Source: Pyropia haitanensis
Taxonomy: Eukaryota > Rhodophyta > Bangiophyceae > Bangiales > Bangiaceae
Direction: 5' to 3'
Assembly (NCBI GenBank): GCA_008729055.1
Contig: SDUX01000005.1
Span: 2,178,875-2,242,874, forward strand
Length of the DNA stretch: 64,000 bases
Shown one piece after another: positions 1 through 11,035 of the stretch. Position 1 is the stretch's first letter. Each line of letters starts with the position of its first letter. The notes under the pieces are model-generated. The model saw only the letters and a list, made by a program, of their open reading frames with translations, searched no databases and was not told the origin of the DNA. Both the position numbers and the translations under genes were made by a program.

Positions 1-464
1 CATACTTGACGCAATTCCGCTACAAAGCTGCTGATGTGGCGATAACTACATCAACACTTGATCAGTGTTCGTCTTCGGACCCCATCCTGGGAATTCTAGA
101 TTCTTCCGGAAGCTTTGAAAGACTTCCAGATGACTCTTGAATCTTCCGAACAGATTCGACGAATATTTGATGACACGTGGCAGGATGCGTGGCTGACAGT
201 TGACGTACAGTGCCTCAGGGACCCCCCCAGAGATGCCGGGATGGAAGCCCAAAAATGGTGCTGGAAATTCCATAACGGGACGGGAACCTGTAGAACCGTT
301 TATCGTGTCTCCAGCGCTTTGGACAGCGCTTGAGACGGTGTAGCATGCATTGTAGAAGTAGACCACCCACCGAGATGACCTCTGTGAGAGGGGGGTGTGC
401 CATGAGGAGTGTGCACCTGCGTTTTCGGACGACCTGGTACCGCAAAAAAGAGGGACTACGCCAA
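1..464. other. No supported gene
   Basis: Only short overlapping open frames with no recognisable domain are visible on either strand. The segment is less GC-rich than most of the window. It precedes a fragment related to the LTRs described below, so it may be old retroelement or intergenic DNA. Confidence 0.5.
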
Positions 465-640
465 AGGCTCTGTGAGCGACCCGAGGGGCCCGCCGCAGGG
501 TATATGAGCGTGTGCATGTGCGGCCGAGGTGGGAGAACGGAGGGAGGACTCAAGCCCATCGACATAAACACCTTTGAACCCTAGAACCCAAGGACCACCG
601 ACGTCAAGCTCACCTACATCACACCCGTCTTCTTCGCGGA
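465..640 (+). repeat. Diverged LTR-like promoter fragment
   Basis: It contains a TATA-like GGGTATATGAG, and about 90 bp further on the motif CACCGACGTCAAGCTCACC. The same order, TATA-like box then CACYGACGTC, is seen at 4858-4975, in the partial LTR near 6445-6555, in both Gypsy-1 LTRs and in the solo LTR at 33.5 kb. I infer a decayed LTR of a related family; its ends cannot be fixed. Confidence 0.4.
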
Positions 641-805
641 CGTCTTCTTCGCGCGCACGCGTTGCGCGCGACCGACCGGTACCGAGTAGGTTATCCGCCA
701 CCTCTGAGAGAGTGTGACGAGGGTGGGAGTAGGGTGGCGAGCGAGGGGCCGTGCGAGCACGAGCGTGCGGTCGCGGACGGCGCTTCGCGGCGCTTTACCT
801 TACAG

Positions 806-1239
806 CGGCGCCCAGAGCGCCGCGCAGCTGGCCCTACATGCCGGTCGGCTGGAACCGCCGCCGAGGCGTGTAAGCCAGACGCCAGTCGGCGGGTCGAATA
901 TCTCCCGACGGTTAGCAAATCTCGTCACTCCCATTGGCTCGTGGGGAGAATGTTCCGGCTTGCCGACGCGTCCGAGATGTGGCTCGTCTTTTGGTCCGTT
1001 GGTCCGTTAATCCGCGGAAGGATACAGCCGTCCGCAGACGAGTCAGGGGAGGCACGGTTAGCCGATCCGTGGCTCCCGTGCTAACCGTCCTCTAACCGTA
1101 GAATCTCGGGCGGACACCGCGGCACACCCCCGATTACCGAGGAGTTGATGCGTCTGGGGGAGTTGGTCGGAAAGGACAGGAAAGAAGAGGCCCCGGTCTT
1201 TATCCCTTGTGGATGGGACTTAGGGGGCAAATCCTCACA
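806..1239 (-). repeat. Partial Gypsy-1-family LTR, reverse orientation
   Basis: This is the reverse complement of the first half of the Gypsy-1 LTR that starts at 9946. It shares the GACGAGTCAGGGGAGGCACG block, the stretch around 'GATTTGCTAACCGTCGGGAG' read on the other strand, and the outer end TGTGAGGATTTGCCCCC (TGTAAGGATTTG in the intact LTR). Only about 430 of about 850 bp are present. The break lies near 806, and the TATA side of the LTR is missing in this orientation. Confidence 0.8.
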
Positions 1240-2679
1240 GGCAGGGAGCCGAGAAACGACAGGGAGAATGTAAGGGACGGTGGGGAGGTGGTGGGGGACG
1301 ACGGGGATGCGATGGGGGACGACGACGGGTGATGATGCAACTGGGGGGTGGCGGACGACGGTACGGACCCATCTCCCGTCAATATTGTTGAGAGCGGCAC
1401 AGGGCGGAGGGCAACTTCTGAGCCACACGCTGAAGATCAGGATTCCTGGTTTGCTTCAAAAGATCGTGGACATCGCGATGGAAACTGAAATATGAAAGTA
1501 GGACGCTCGGATGGAGCACCGAAGAGAAATCCGTGGTCGACGAGCACCAAGACGCCACCAAGTGCCCTCCTGCGCGCGAAGAGGAAGAAGGAGGCCCGTC
1601 CACCATGGACAGAAGTGGCATGCTGGTCTCACGTCTATGAGCTGTTGCTACACACTGCGTCCGAAGTCCCTCCGAAAGCGCCACCACAGAAAGGGCGTAC
1701 GCTGGGCACTCAGGCATCCAGATCCTGCCTGTGAACATCTACGGCAATGCCCCAGCGTCGCTCTTAATATCATGTAACAGGCTGAGACAAACCTGTTCCC
1801 GGTCTGGAAGACGTCAAAAACGTGCAAGCAAAAGCCCACTTGCAGCACAGCCAATGAGCTTCGAGCTTGTGGGTTCTCAGCCCGCGCGTTCGGGTGAGGA
1901 CGCCAGCCGGGCGTGGCGCGTTCCCATCTTCATTTCAGCCCACGGGGGTGACGACCATGTCCCGTTACAACGCGCCCCCCTCTGAGAGCTCAGACTACGC
2001 CATGACAGAACGCGGCACCCCATTTAAGACCACCCGTCTCCCGTTCGCGAAACAATTCAGAACGGGTCACGATGCTCAAACGAACGGGACGCTGAGGGCC
2101 CACAGAAACGGCTGAATCGGCTTAAAAAGTGTCGTGACTGGACTGGGCCTCGCGGGATTGCGGTCAGATGGCGTGGTATGACACAGCTCTTATCTGTCCT
2201 GTTCCAGTGACCGCCACGAGATCGGCGCCCAGGGCAGCTGGGGGTGGGTGGCACGCTCGCTGTCCGGTTCGCCTCATCCTGCCCGACCCGCCATTTTTCG
2301 GAAAAGCACGATAGGCGGATGGAAAAGTCGGCCTGGTGAAGCGTCCGCTGCACGTCACGGCTTGAAGCTTTGCAGAGGGGCTCGTTTTTGTCTTCCAGGC
2401 CATGTGTGCTCAAGAGAGACTTTCAAAACAGTGGATAGCGGCTATATCGCTCACGTACTGCCATTGATGCCCTCTGTCTGTGGCGCTTCCCGCTGTGCTC
2501 TTTATATCGCGGTGATCTTTGGGGGGCTACTGTCTTGAAACTCGATTTGTGTCGCGAAAGATCTCGGACCTTGCGCGAGCAATCGGTACTGCCAGAGAGT
2601 AGAGCGTGGCAAGGTACGCCTCGGTCTTCCCGTGCGCCTGCCGATGTACCCTTCCCCCCCCCCCCCCCACACCGTCCCC
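1240..2679. other. No supported gene; short G-rich minisatellite at 1264-1345
   Basis: Several open frames of 60-120 codons overlap on both strands, but none shows a domain or consistent coding character. Positions 1264-1345 hold a degenerate repeat of GGGGGACGACG-like units. Next to 2530-2680 lies the end of the Tc1-like pseudogene, so part of this stretch may be its flank. I could not identify matching terminal inverted repeats by eye. Confidence 0.4.
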
Positions 2680-4200
2680 CTATGACTCTGCCCCCTCGTC
2701 ATCCATCCCGCCCAAGGACTCGTCCGCCGACCCCTCGTCGTCCTTATCACTGCTCCCGGCGTCCGTATTGACGTCGTCGCTCTCCACACCCGCACTCGTC
2801 CCCTCTTGCTCGTCCAAGTCCCTCTCCACCAACTCCCGCGCAACAGCCAGCCCGTGGAAAAAGTCCTTCCTCGTGATGGCGTGAGCTTTGTCCTTTTCTC
2901 ATATAGCCGGCGTTACCTTGTCGAATTTTTTGGCCACCAGCTCCATCAGCGCCGTCAGTGTGAAAGCGGTTCTACCGGGCTTCAACGCCTTCTTGAAAGT
3001 CCCTCAGACCATTTCGATTGGATTAAGGACTGGGTGGACTACGGGTGAAATGAGCACAGAAACTCCAAAAGAAGCCGCCAGCTGCTACACCAAATATCTT
3101 GGGACGGGCTTGTTGTCGTCTGCTACCGCCTTCATTTCTGCTTTCGTCCGGGACTGCCGCCAACCGTCCTCCCAATCAGCGGGCACCACGTCATGGCCCT
3201 CCAACCAATCCGCCAGTTCCACCTTCTGCAGCTTGAACCCCGTGGGCGCCGTCTCAGACGTCAAAACCATATGGTAGGGTGCCCGGTCGACCACCAAGTC
3301 GCCACCGGAAATCTTTTGAAGCACGTTTTCCTCGACCCACTTCTGCCACACGTCGGAGCACATCTCCTAGTCGTAGTCTCCGGACCCCTTCTGCCAAACG
3401 AACACCAGCCCCGCGTCCTGTACCAGGACTGTCTTGCTGGATCCCACGTAAGCCACAATCAGCCGTCCGCTCTTTCCTGAGGGAACCGGCGTGCGCGCCC
3501 GCAGGGTACCGTCAGTCCAGCTCCGATAAACGGTCATGTTCTTGTTCGCCCATGTTTCGTCGGTGTAGAAAATCGTACGGCCACTGTCACGATACTGCTT
3601 GATAGACGCCAGGAATGAGTCCCGCTGCGCGACTACTGACGGCTTCTCCCGTGCAACGTCGTAGTGGTTACAGCCACGAGAGAAAGTAAACCCAATCTCC
3701 TGTACTGTACGAACCAGCGTCGTACGTGACCACTTGTATGAGGAGGGGAAGTCAATCCAGGATAAATTGACGCTTTTTGTACCCAGGTACGCTTGCGTAG
3801 AGTGCAACGTGGGGAGACTGCGGTTCTCATACTGCGCTTACACAGCAGCCCGCACGCGTCCTAGCTCATCAGCGGGAATGCGCAGGAGGGAGGTGCGGGT
3901 TGGCGCCTCTCTGCCGGAAGGTAGCGCGTGGGCGTACCCATCCGCAGTGATACGCTCAACTGTCCGCCGGCTCACTCCCGTCACCCATGCGGTACGCTCC
4001 GCGGGCCGACTCACACCGGACGCCCGCCCAGCCGCGCGCTCCGTGCCAAAAGACTCGCAAACGTTGGCTATAAGGATGGCAACCTCCCGCGTCACCCTCG
4101 CGATACCGCGGCCTCTCGCACGCTCCGCATGCGCGCCTTCCCCTGCCCGCGCCCCTCCGCGCGCCCGCGCAGTGGCAGTCACTCGGCGCGCGGAAGGCAT
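2680..4200 (-). pseudogene. Tc1/mariner (IS630)-type DDE transposase, nonsense-mutated
   Basis: One reading frame runs from ATG at 4200 to TAG at 2680-2682 (about 506 codons) and is broken only by in-frame stops: TAA 3838-3840, TAG 3367-3369, TAG 3085-3087 and TGA 2899-2901. No frameshift is needed. The N-terminal part has a helix-turn-helix-like segment (TGVSRRTVERI). The catalytic core shows FYTDETWAN (first Asp), VVDRAPYHM (second Asp) and VLNPIEMVWG (Glu), the order typical of Tc1/IS630 DDE enzymes that cut and paste DNA. The C-terminus is a long acidic tail rich in D, E and S. The arrangement points to an old transposon copy. The alternative, programmed readthrough at four stops, seems unlikely. 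Family assignment rests on motif recognition only. Confidence 0.75.
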
Positions 4201-4839
4201 GGCGAAGGCGTCCCGCGATGGGACAGCGCCGCGCAGTGGCAGCGCCGCAGTGTAAGGACGAAATTCCTACATTGCAATTCCAACCCGCTTCCGTCTCACA
4301 ACTTGCGATCCCCCCAGAGGCCGGGTCTCAAATTGTACCGGGTGTCAAGATTTCCAAGAGCGTTCCCTGGACGAGTGGTCTACATTCACATTTCGAATCC
4401 GGAGGATTCAAGGATCAATCCCGCCCGCCCCCGTGATGACGATACAACCCGACGATGGCTGTCAATGCTACGTGGCCGCGCACCGTAAATGCTGACAAAG
4501 CATGCTCCTGCTGACCACGAACTGGCGCCGACAGCGCAACGTAGCACCAGTGTCAATTCGAGCGAGACACCGCCGAAGCGGCTGAGCGCGGACAGCGCAA
4601 CCGCTCTCGGAGTGTCAAGGCGGCTGGCCTCCACCATCCATCCCGACCAACCAGAGCCTGCCATCCATGACATCCGAAGCTTCCATCCTCTAACCATCAT
4701 TTCTACGGGCATCCACGGGCACACCAGCCCCGGGGTGGGGCGTGGACCCCCCAGACAAGCTCTGTGAGAGAGGGGTCGCCGCACACCGGCGATTCTGGGG
4801 CAACTAGTGCCCAACCGCGAGAGGACCACACGGAGGGCC
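4201..4839. other. No supported gene
   Basis: Short conflicting open frames only. This may include the 5' flank of the Tc1-like element, whose transposase starts at 4200 and reads leftward. Confidence 0.4.
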
Positions 4840-4985
4840 TTTTGAGGGACCCCCCAGGGGTATATGTACGGAGTGACGGAGGGCGAGAGGGGGAGACCTT
4901 GGAGGGCAGACCGAAGTACCCAAGGAAAGAGCCATTGTACCTGAGAACCCCTTTCCACCGACGTCAAGCTCACCCCCACTGCACA
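4840..4985 (+). repeat. Diverged LTR-like promoter fragment
   Basis: The TATA-like GGGGTATATGTACGG is followed about 95 bp later by CCACCGACGTCAAGCTCACC. The downstream block is nearly identical to the one at 590-610 and is related to the Gypsy-1 LTR block (CACCGACGTCACGCC). The ends are not definable. With the 465-640 fragment it could be a remnant of one element bracketing the Tc1-like pseudogene, but the two are too diverged to prove a pair. Confidence 0.4.
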
Positions 4986-5143
4986 CACTCACCCCCCGAC
5001 ACCCTTTTTCTTCCCCGGCTTCCCCACCGTCTCTTACTAAGTGCGTCACCGCCGCCGAGAGTGTGTGTGGTGCGGTGTGGGTGTGGGGTGCGTGCGGCGT
5101 GCGCACGCGAGTCCCGCGTGCGTGCCGGCTGCGGACCTTACAC

Positions 5144-5175
5144 GCAGTGCCGCAGTGCCGCAGTGCCGCAGTGCC
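5144..5175. repeat. 8-bp microsatellite (GCAGTGCC)4
   Basis: Four perfect tandem copies of GCAGTGCC in a GC-rich non-coding stretch. Confidence 0.95.
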
Positions 5176-5280
5176 GCTAGCAGTTGGGACGTCATGAGTG
5201 TGGTGTCTATGTACAGATGTACTGCTGCTAACGACGGTTCACCTCTGCCAACAGACGCTCGTCCCCTGCCCGGTACCGTG

Positions 5281-6143
5281 ACGCTCCGCTTTCTGGGATT
5301 GTGGCGCCACGATCGCCCGTCTCTCGATGTGTTCTTCCCCATTCCATTGCTGTAGACGGCGCCCTCCCTACGAATTCTCTTGATCCTGCTGATTGTTTGG
5401 ATGAAGGGGTGTCTGGTCGCCCGGACAGTCTTGACACACCCCAATGCCGTGGCGGCTTGACTGCGGACATCCGGACTGCTCTGGACGCACTGGCCTCGAC
5501 AATGGGGCCCACCTTTCGCCGAGCAGCCCCAGACCTCGCCAGATCTTCCGGGGCGACTATTCAGTCAGCCGCGCTGGCCGCGGCGACCACGGGTGAAGCG
5601 CTCGTTTTTGCGACCGAGCGGGCTGCAGGTCGCCGGCGAGGCTCTCCCCGGTCGGCGCCTGCTCGCTCCGTGGTGGCGTCCGATTGCAGGCAGGGGGATG
5701 AGGAGCTGCCGCAGACACCTCGTGTAAGAATATGCCACATCAATTCCCATGGCTGGAACCCAGGGGATATGGACTGGACCTCTCCTTACATGTCCTGCCC
5801 AGCCAATTACTCCCAAGATACTCCAACTCCCCACTACCCTTGGCGACAGCACGCTGTACCCCTGATATGCGACACACGTCGGCTGACCGCACGAGAGCCG
5901 CCGTCGACTCACTGGCGGAACCTGGTCATGGACGTCAAAACTCGACATCGAGCGACGGGCGACATCGTCGCCCAACCACAGACGGACATCCCAGTCTGTG
6001 CTGGAAGAACATGTTCCTCTGCGCTGCCCGAAAGCTGGCATCAAGGACCAGCCGCATCGTCGACCAACCTCCCGAGGACATCACCCGTCATCGTTGGCGG
6101 CTGTGCGCGATCTGACTGGCTCGTCGGCTTTTGGATTGACTGA
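5281..6143 (+). other. Unassigned open reading frame without an early ATG
   Basis: A frame of about 287 codons is open from just after a stop at 5278 to the TGA at 6141-6143. The first in-frame ATG is near 5502, so a natural start is not evident. The middle third is Ala/Arg/Thr-rich. No domain, membrane segment or catalytic motif is recognisable. It lies between two LTR-related fragments and may be a piece of retroelement or spliced host sequence; either is guesswork. Confidence 0.2.
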
Positions 6144-6216
6144 ATTTGGCCTGCTGGTTTGTGACTGGCTGGCCGGCCAATGGATTGATTGAATTTGGCC
6201 CGGCTGGCCTTTACAG
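6117..6216. repeat. Two-copy imperfect tandem repeat, about 50-bp unit
   Basis: The block around GGATTGACTGAATTTGGCC at 6133 recurs as GGATTGATTGAATTTGGCC at 6183, with related flanks (TGGCTCGTCGG / TGGCTGGCCGG). Confidence 0.75.
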
Positions 6217-6249
6217 TCTGTCGGACCTCCTGGCCGACCAGCATTTGGA

Positions 6250-6695
6250 GCCGGCTGGTGGGGCGCGCTGGACGGCGCACGCGAGACCCCCTTCGCTTTG
6301 TGGGAATTGGTGCTGCCCCCTTTTGAGGCGCACGCCCGCCTTTGCCTTGTTGTTCGTGCCATGCCTCGTTTTAGTCCCTCTGGTGCCGCCCCGGCAAGGC
6401 GACGAGGAAACGCATGCCTTGGGGCACCTCGGGTGCCCGACGCGAGTATATAGTACTTGGGTCTCGGCGCCACCGGGAGGGACTTGCGGAGAAGGGCAGA
6501 CCGAACGACCAAAGACACGGTTCACTCTTTGTACCCTCGAACCCCACTGACGTCGCGCCAATCTTCTTCACCCGACCCACCCCCGTCCATACCACCGTCC
6601 CCTTCCGCGCACCCTGGCGCCCTATTGGCTGGCAGGGTCCACTGACACAGCCGTGAGTACGTTGAGGGCTGCCAGAGTGTGGGCGGAGCCTCACA
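6250..6695 (+). repeat. Partial Gypsy-1-related LTR, 3' half
   Basis: This is homologous to the second half of the Gypsy-1 LTR: the TTGGGGCACCT block, a TATA-like GAGTATATAG, GCGCCACCGGGAGGGAC, the CACTGACGTCGCGCC block, CCTATTGGCTGGC, and the terminal GGCTGCCAGAGTGTGGGCGG ending in CCTCACA at 6695. It is clearly more diverged than the two Gypsy-1 LTRs are from each other. The 5' half is missing. The transposase-like locus begins within about 30 bp of its end. Confidence 0.7.
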
Positions 6696-6719
6696 CCCCG
6701 GCCGGTAATCCGGCGAAGG

Positions 6720-9261
6720 CAGCAGTCCATCAACATTGGCGTCAAGAAGCGCCTCTGCGGGCTAAAGGAACAGAGCATGCTATGGCGCGACGTGCTCGCG
6801 CACTTACCTGAGCACATCAAGAAGGAAACGGTACAAAATTTTCTACCGCCGACGAGCTAACTTGGCAGCACTACTGGACGACGAGGCAACTGGCTCCAAA
6901 TTGGCATCAAAAACGACGGCTTTACGTGAAGTGGAGAGCCAGCTGATGTCTCGGTATCGAGCGCTGTGGCAGCTGAGCCACGGCCGGATGCCCGTATCCC
7001 ACGGGCTGCTAGTCGCCCAGGCCAAGGTGTTTGTTGATAGGCTGGGCGTCACGTCGTTTAAGGCTAGCAATGGAGTTGTACGCGGCATCAGGCCCGGCCT
7101 GGAAGTGCTTCAGGCATTGGTCAAGACTGCACCCGAATTCGGAGCGCCGCCGACGTGGCGCCGGATGTGACTTTAGCCGGCCCTGCGGCGGTCACGCCGA
7201 TGGACTGCTGCGCCCCAGGCAACGGGACGGCGCGGCCAGAGGGCGGTCACGGCAGCTCGCCGCAAGGCTCAGGCGGCCTGCCTTGCCTTGGGGCGAGGGT
7301 GGGGCAGGGTGAGACTGGCACAGGCTACTTGGGAAGCGCTCATGGGAAAGCAAGCGGCACCGACCCACAGGAAGAAGGGTTCTTGACCCTAGATGGCGTC
7401 TACGCGACCGTATCAGCAAGTGAGACCCGTAAACGCACCGGGGGTGTACCTGGCGCTATTGTTGCTGGCCGGCCGGATGGCACCCCTGCCAGTAGGGTCG
7501 GCCACTGGGCTGCAATTGGGCGGCAGAGTGCGTTCGAAGCGGCCCAGGCGGTGGCTATGGCCTGTGGCATAAGCCCCATCTCGTAGACAGAGCCTGATAT
7601 TATTGTCGCTGGATTTGCCAGACGCACTTTGGTCTGCGACGAGACCCCTCGTTCGGGGCCGCTCCGAGAGCTGCACGCCAGCGTGGTGTTGTCCGCCGCT
7701 GGCAGACGTGCTGGCCCGGCGGAGGAGCTGGACGTCACTGTCGCCGGCAATCCGAGCGGCAACTCGGGCGCCTGTACTGCCCCTGGCGCTCGCCCAAGGG
7801 CGGCAGATGCCGTTGCTGGGACATTTAAAGGCGCCTTCAGCAACCCAGCACCTACCGACGTGGAGCTGGACGTCGTTGTCGCCGGACCCACCCACCGGCA
7901 CCTCGGTCGGCATCATTGCCGCTAGTGCATGCGCGCTGGTACGCCTTGCCGCAGCTGGGACCGCTACGGACGAACTAGCCCGTGCATCGGACATACGATT
8001 TTCTCCGGGCGTCTCTGAGGTGGCCCCCTTCAATGTTTCACGCGTCATGTGGAGCGGAGTGTACGTGGAAGCTGTTCTCCGAGGTGGTATCTCCGACCCC
8101 TCCTCACCTCCGGGCGGTTCAAACCAAGCTCTAGGCTTCGTGCGTGATAGGGTGGCCCGGTCCTCGCGCCCCAACCGCCGAGGTGGCTGCAGTGACGCGG
8201 AGGTGACTGTTGAGTCTATGGTGGTTGCCACTGGGCCGCCGGCCCCTCTGCCACAATGCTCCGGCGTCGGCAGCAGCGCCGATCAGATGTAGGTGGTGGT
8301 GGCGGGCAGCCCTCAGCCGTTGAGGACGTCACAAGAGGCAGTACAGACCTACGGGGTCGTTACCGAGGCATTTCGTCCACCAGCAGCACTACACCATCTC
8401 CAGCGCGTATCTAATGATGGCCTGTTTGCTTTGGGACTGACAGGCTCGCGTTCTGCCGGGACCACCGCGGATCGTCCCTTGGGCGTGCTGCGCGCAGCTG
8501 GTCTGGAGGGCAAAAAAGTGGCCGACCTCATGGACGCCGCCGCGATGCTCATTGAGGAATGGAGCGCTGTCACCCCGAGCACGATTGCACACTGCTGGCT
8601 GAAATCTAAAGCGCTGTCGGCCCCACAGCTCGCGGATCTTACCCAGCTGCACGGGGCTTACAGGGTTAGTTTCCGAACCGTTGCTGATGATGCCACGGCG
8701 GCCGTGGACATGATGCGTAGGTGTGCGCTGGAGGACACGCTGTTTCGTGGTGTCTTGCAGCGGGACAGACGGGCGGGGATCGAGGAGTGGATGGCCGTCG
8801 AGGACAATCGCGCTGTGCTGCTGCGGACAGCAGATCTGTGTCTGACCGACAGCGCGGCCAACGTTGATAGCGACGATAATTGCGCGGAAGAGAAGGGCGG
8901 CCGCGATGAGGGCAACGACGCGGACAGCGGCGAGGAGAGAGTCGACAAGGAGGGCAATGAGGCGGATGGCAGCAACTAGAGCAACGGCGACAGTGAGGGT
9001 GAAGACTCCGCAGGCGGAGACCTGGAGAGCGGGGATGTGGAGGACGAGGCAGCCGATGGGGAGGAGGAAGGATGCAAAGCTGAGGTGGGCGGGAATAGCA
9101 ACGCCAGCCAAGACGCGGCCGTCAACAAGATGGATACAGCCGGGGATGAGGGAGGTAACAAGACGGAGTGGAGTTGGAGCTCGGATGAGGTCAGCAGCTG
9201 GGTGAGCAGCTCCAAGAACGCTGAAGAGGAGGTTGATAGGGACGGTACAGTGCAAAATTAG
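6720..9261 (+). pseudogene. pogo/CENP-B-like transposase gene lacking a recognisable DDE core
   Basis: The left part (6730-7170, more than one frame) contains a CENP-B-type DNA-binding region: VKKRLCGLKEQS, then RMPVSHGLLVAQAKVF and TSFKASNGVVRG, which resemble the second HTH of pogo/Tigger proteins. The right part (8293-9261, one frame with TAG at 8977-8979) has the typical pogo C-terminal segment MDAAAMLIEEWSAVTPSTIA followed by HCWLKSKAL, then a long acidic D/E/S tail ending at 9261. The catalytic Asp motifs expected between these parts are not seen. Instead 7155-8300 is a degenerate repeat with several open frames. An old pogo copy whose core was replaced or destroyed is most likely. A domesticated DNA-binding protein is possible but is disfavoured by the frame changes and stop. 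Confidence 0.6.
7155..8300. repeat. Degenerate tandem repeat, about 132-145 bp period
   Basis: A short core recurs as GGATGTGACTTTAGCCGG (7158), GGCGCTATTGTTGCTGGCC (near 7452), GATATTATTGTCGCTGG (7596), GACGTCACTGTCGCCGG (7731), GACGTCGTTGTCGCCGG (7868) and, less clearly, near 8005, 8145 and 8285 (GATGTAGGTGGTGGTGGCGG). Spacings are about 145, 132-135 and 137 bp, with one double gap. In one plus-strand frame the core reads D-V-x-V-A-G. The repeat fills the interval where a pogo DDE domain would be expected. Confidence 0.5.
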
Positions 9262-9945
9262 ACGTGGGGCTCGTGACAAAGAGACAAGTGCCGCCTGGTT
9301 GGAACATGTGCTGCCTTGACTGCTTGGCCTCATGATTGGCATGGCCGGATTGAACAACCGAGGCGCGTCGAAGAGGTGTGAACGGATGCGATCAAGATTT
9401 TCGCCAGGGTGAGAAGCATACGAAGAGGACAAGTCGCACCTGCCGAGTTCTCACACCACAGATGTTGGTAACCGACGGCAGGCACGAAAACGCGAGCGCT
9501 ACCCGATGCTCAACTAAACAGGTGGACATGTGTGCTGCGTCGTCATATTGAATAAAACATATGGTTGACGGACAGGACGACCACACCGCCGGACCAAGGG
9601 TCGTGCTCACCCCAACCCCCTCCCCTACCCTGCCCGCAACCACATCCAGCTGCCCCCCTTGTGCTCCGTCACACCCCCTGACCCCCCTAGCCTCCCTCTC
9701 CACGTGTCCAACTCCTACGCAGTCCCGCCCTATCCACGCGACAACCCAGCACAACCTTCCTTCACTCCCAACGCGATTAAGTTGCCCCCACTCGGCTCGT
9801 TCCCCAGTGCAGGGTCAGTCGGCGGGCAGGCACGCGCAAACTCGCGCACACACGCACGACCCGACCCCACGCCCACTCCACACAGCACACGCTCAGGGCA
9901 ACAGTCGCGTACTCTTGGGGGAGCGGTGAAGGGTTCGGGGAAGAA
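9262..9945. other. No supported gene
   Basis: Flank between the acidic C-terminus of the pogo-like locus and the 5' LTR of Gypsy-1. Positions 9600-9890 are C-rich with proline-rich open frames on the plus strand but no domain. Confidence 0.5.
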
Positions 9946-10798
9946 TGTAAGGATTTGCCCCCGAAGTCCCGACCACAGGGGATGAAGACCGGGGCCTCTC
10001 CTTTCCTGTCCTTTCCGACCAACTCCCCCAGACGCATCAACTCCTCGGTAATCGGGGGTGTGCCGCGGTGTCCGCCCGAGATTCTACGGTTAGAGGACGG
10101 TTAGCACGGGAGCCACGGATCGGCTAACCGTGCCTCCCCTGACTCGTCTGCGGACGGCTGTATCCTTCCGCGGATTAACGGACCAACGGACCAAAAGACG
10201 AGCCACATCTCGGACTGTCGGCAAGCCGGAACATTCTCCCCACGAGCCAATGGGAGTGACGAGATTTGCTAACCGTCGGGAGATATTCGACCCGCCGACT
10301 GGCGTCTGGCTTACACCCCTCGGCGGCGGTTCCAGCCGACCGGCGTGTAGGACCAGCCGCGCGGCGCTCTGGGCGCCGCGCGCCGTCCCCCCCCCGCTTG
10401 GGGCTGTTTGGTGCGGCGCCGTAGGGCGCACACGCCCGCCTCTACTTTGTTCGAAGAGCCCATGCTTTGTTTTGAGCCTTTTGGTGCCGTCCTTCGGCGC
10501 GACGGGCACTCGCATGCTTTGGGGCGCCCTAGGTGCCCCCCCGGGAGTACACAATGCGTGAGTGTGGGCGCCACCGGGGGAGACCTCGGGGGAACAACCA
10601 CAGACACAGACAACAAAGACCTGCTTTACTCTCGACCCCCTCGACCCCCACCGACGTCACGCCATCCTCTTCCCCACCCCCACCACCGTCATCCCACTGG
10701 TCACCTTCGCCCCGCGCCGCATCCCCATTGGCACTCGCGGGCGACTGACACCCCCACCAGTACGTCGAGGGCTGCCCGGTTGTGGGTGGTGCCTCACA
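9946..10798 (+). repeat. Gypsy-1 5' LTR (853 bp)
   Basis: It starts TGTAAGGATTTGCCCCC and ends GTGGTGCCTCACA (TG...CA). The start is matched by the 3' LTR at 16433 and by the inner end of the solo LTR at 34223; the end is matched by the solo LTR at 33362. A GAGTACACAATGCG segment (GAGTATACAATGCG in the 3' LTR) is the likely TATA region. The conserved CACCGACGTCACGCC lies about 110 bp downstream. Confidence 0.92.
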
Positions 10799-11035
10799 TG
10801 TGGTAGCTTCAGATAGTTTGTACTTCCCCCTGGCGGTGACGTTGCGATTCCGTCCTCGATTTGGCCCTCCTTGCATTTGTGCACTAGTGCTGCCACCTGT
10901 GTTCGGCGTGCCTCGGGCAGTGTAATACGAACGCCGCGGGTTCCACTAATCACACCGAAGGAACACTGCCCTGACACTGCCCTGGTGGCCCCTGTCACGG
11001 TTTTCTTCTTTTAGTCAACGGATTGTTGAAACCCA

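Noticed and set aside
7413..8231. 272-codon minus frame as a protein with internal repeats
   Set aside because: Its apparent repeats (GDSDVQL, GDNDVQL) are the antisense reading of the degenerate DNA repeat, and flanking coding evidence is on the plus strand.
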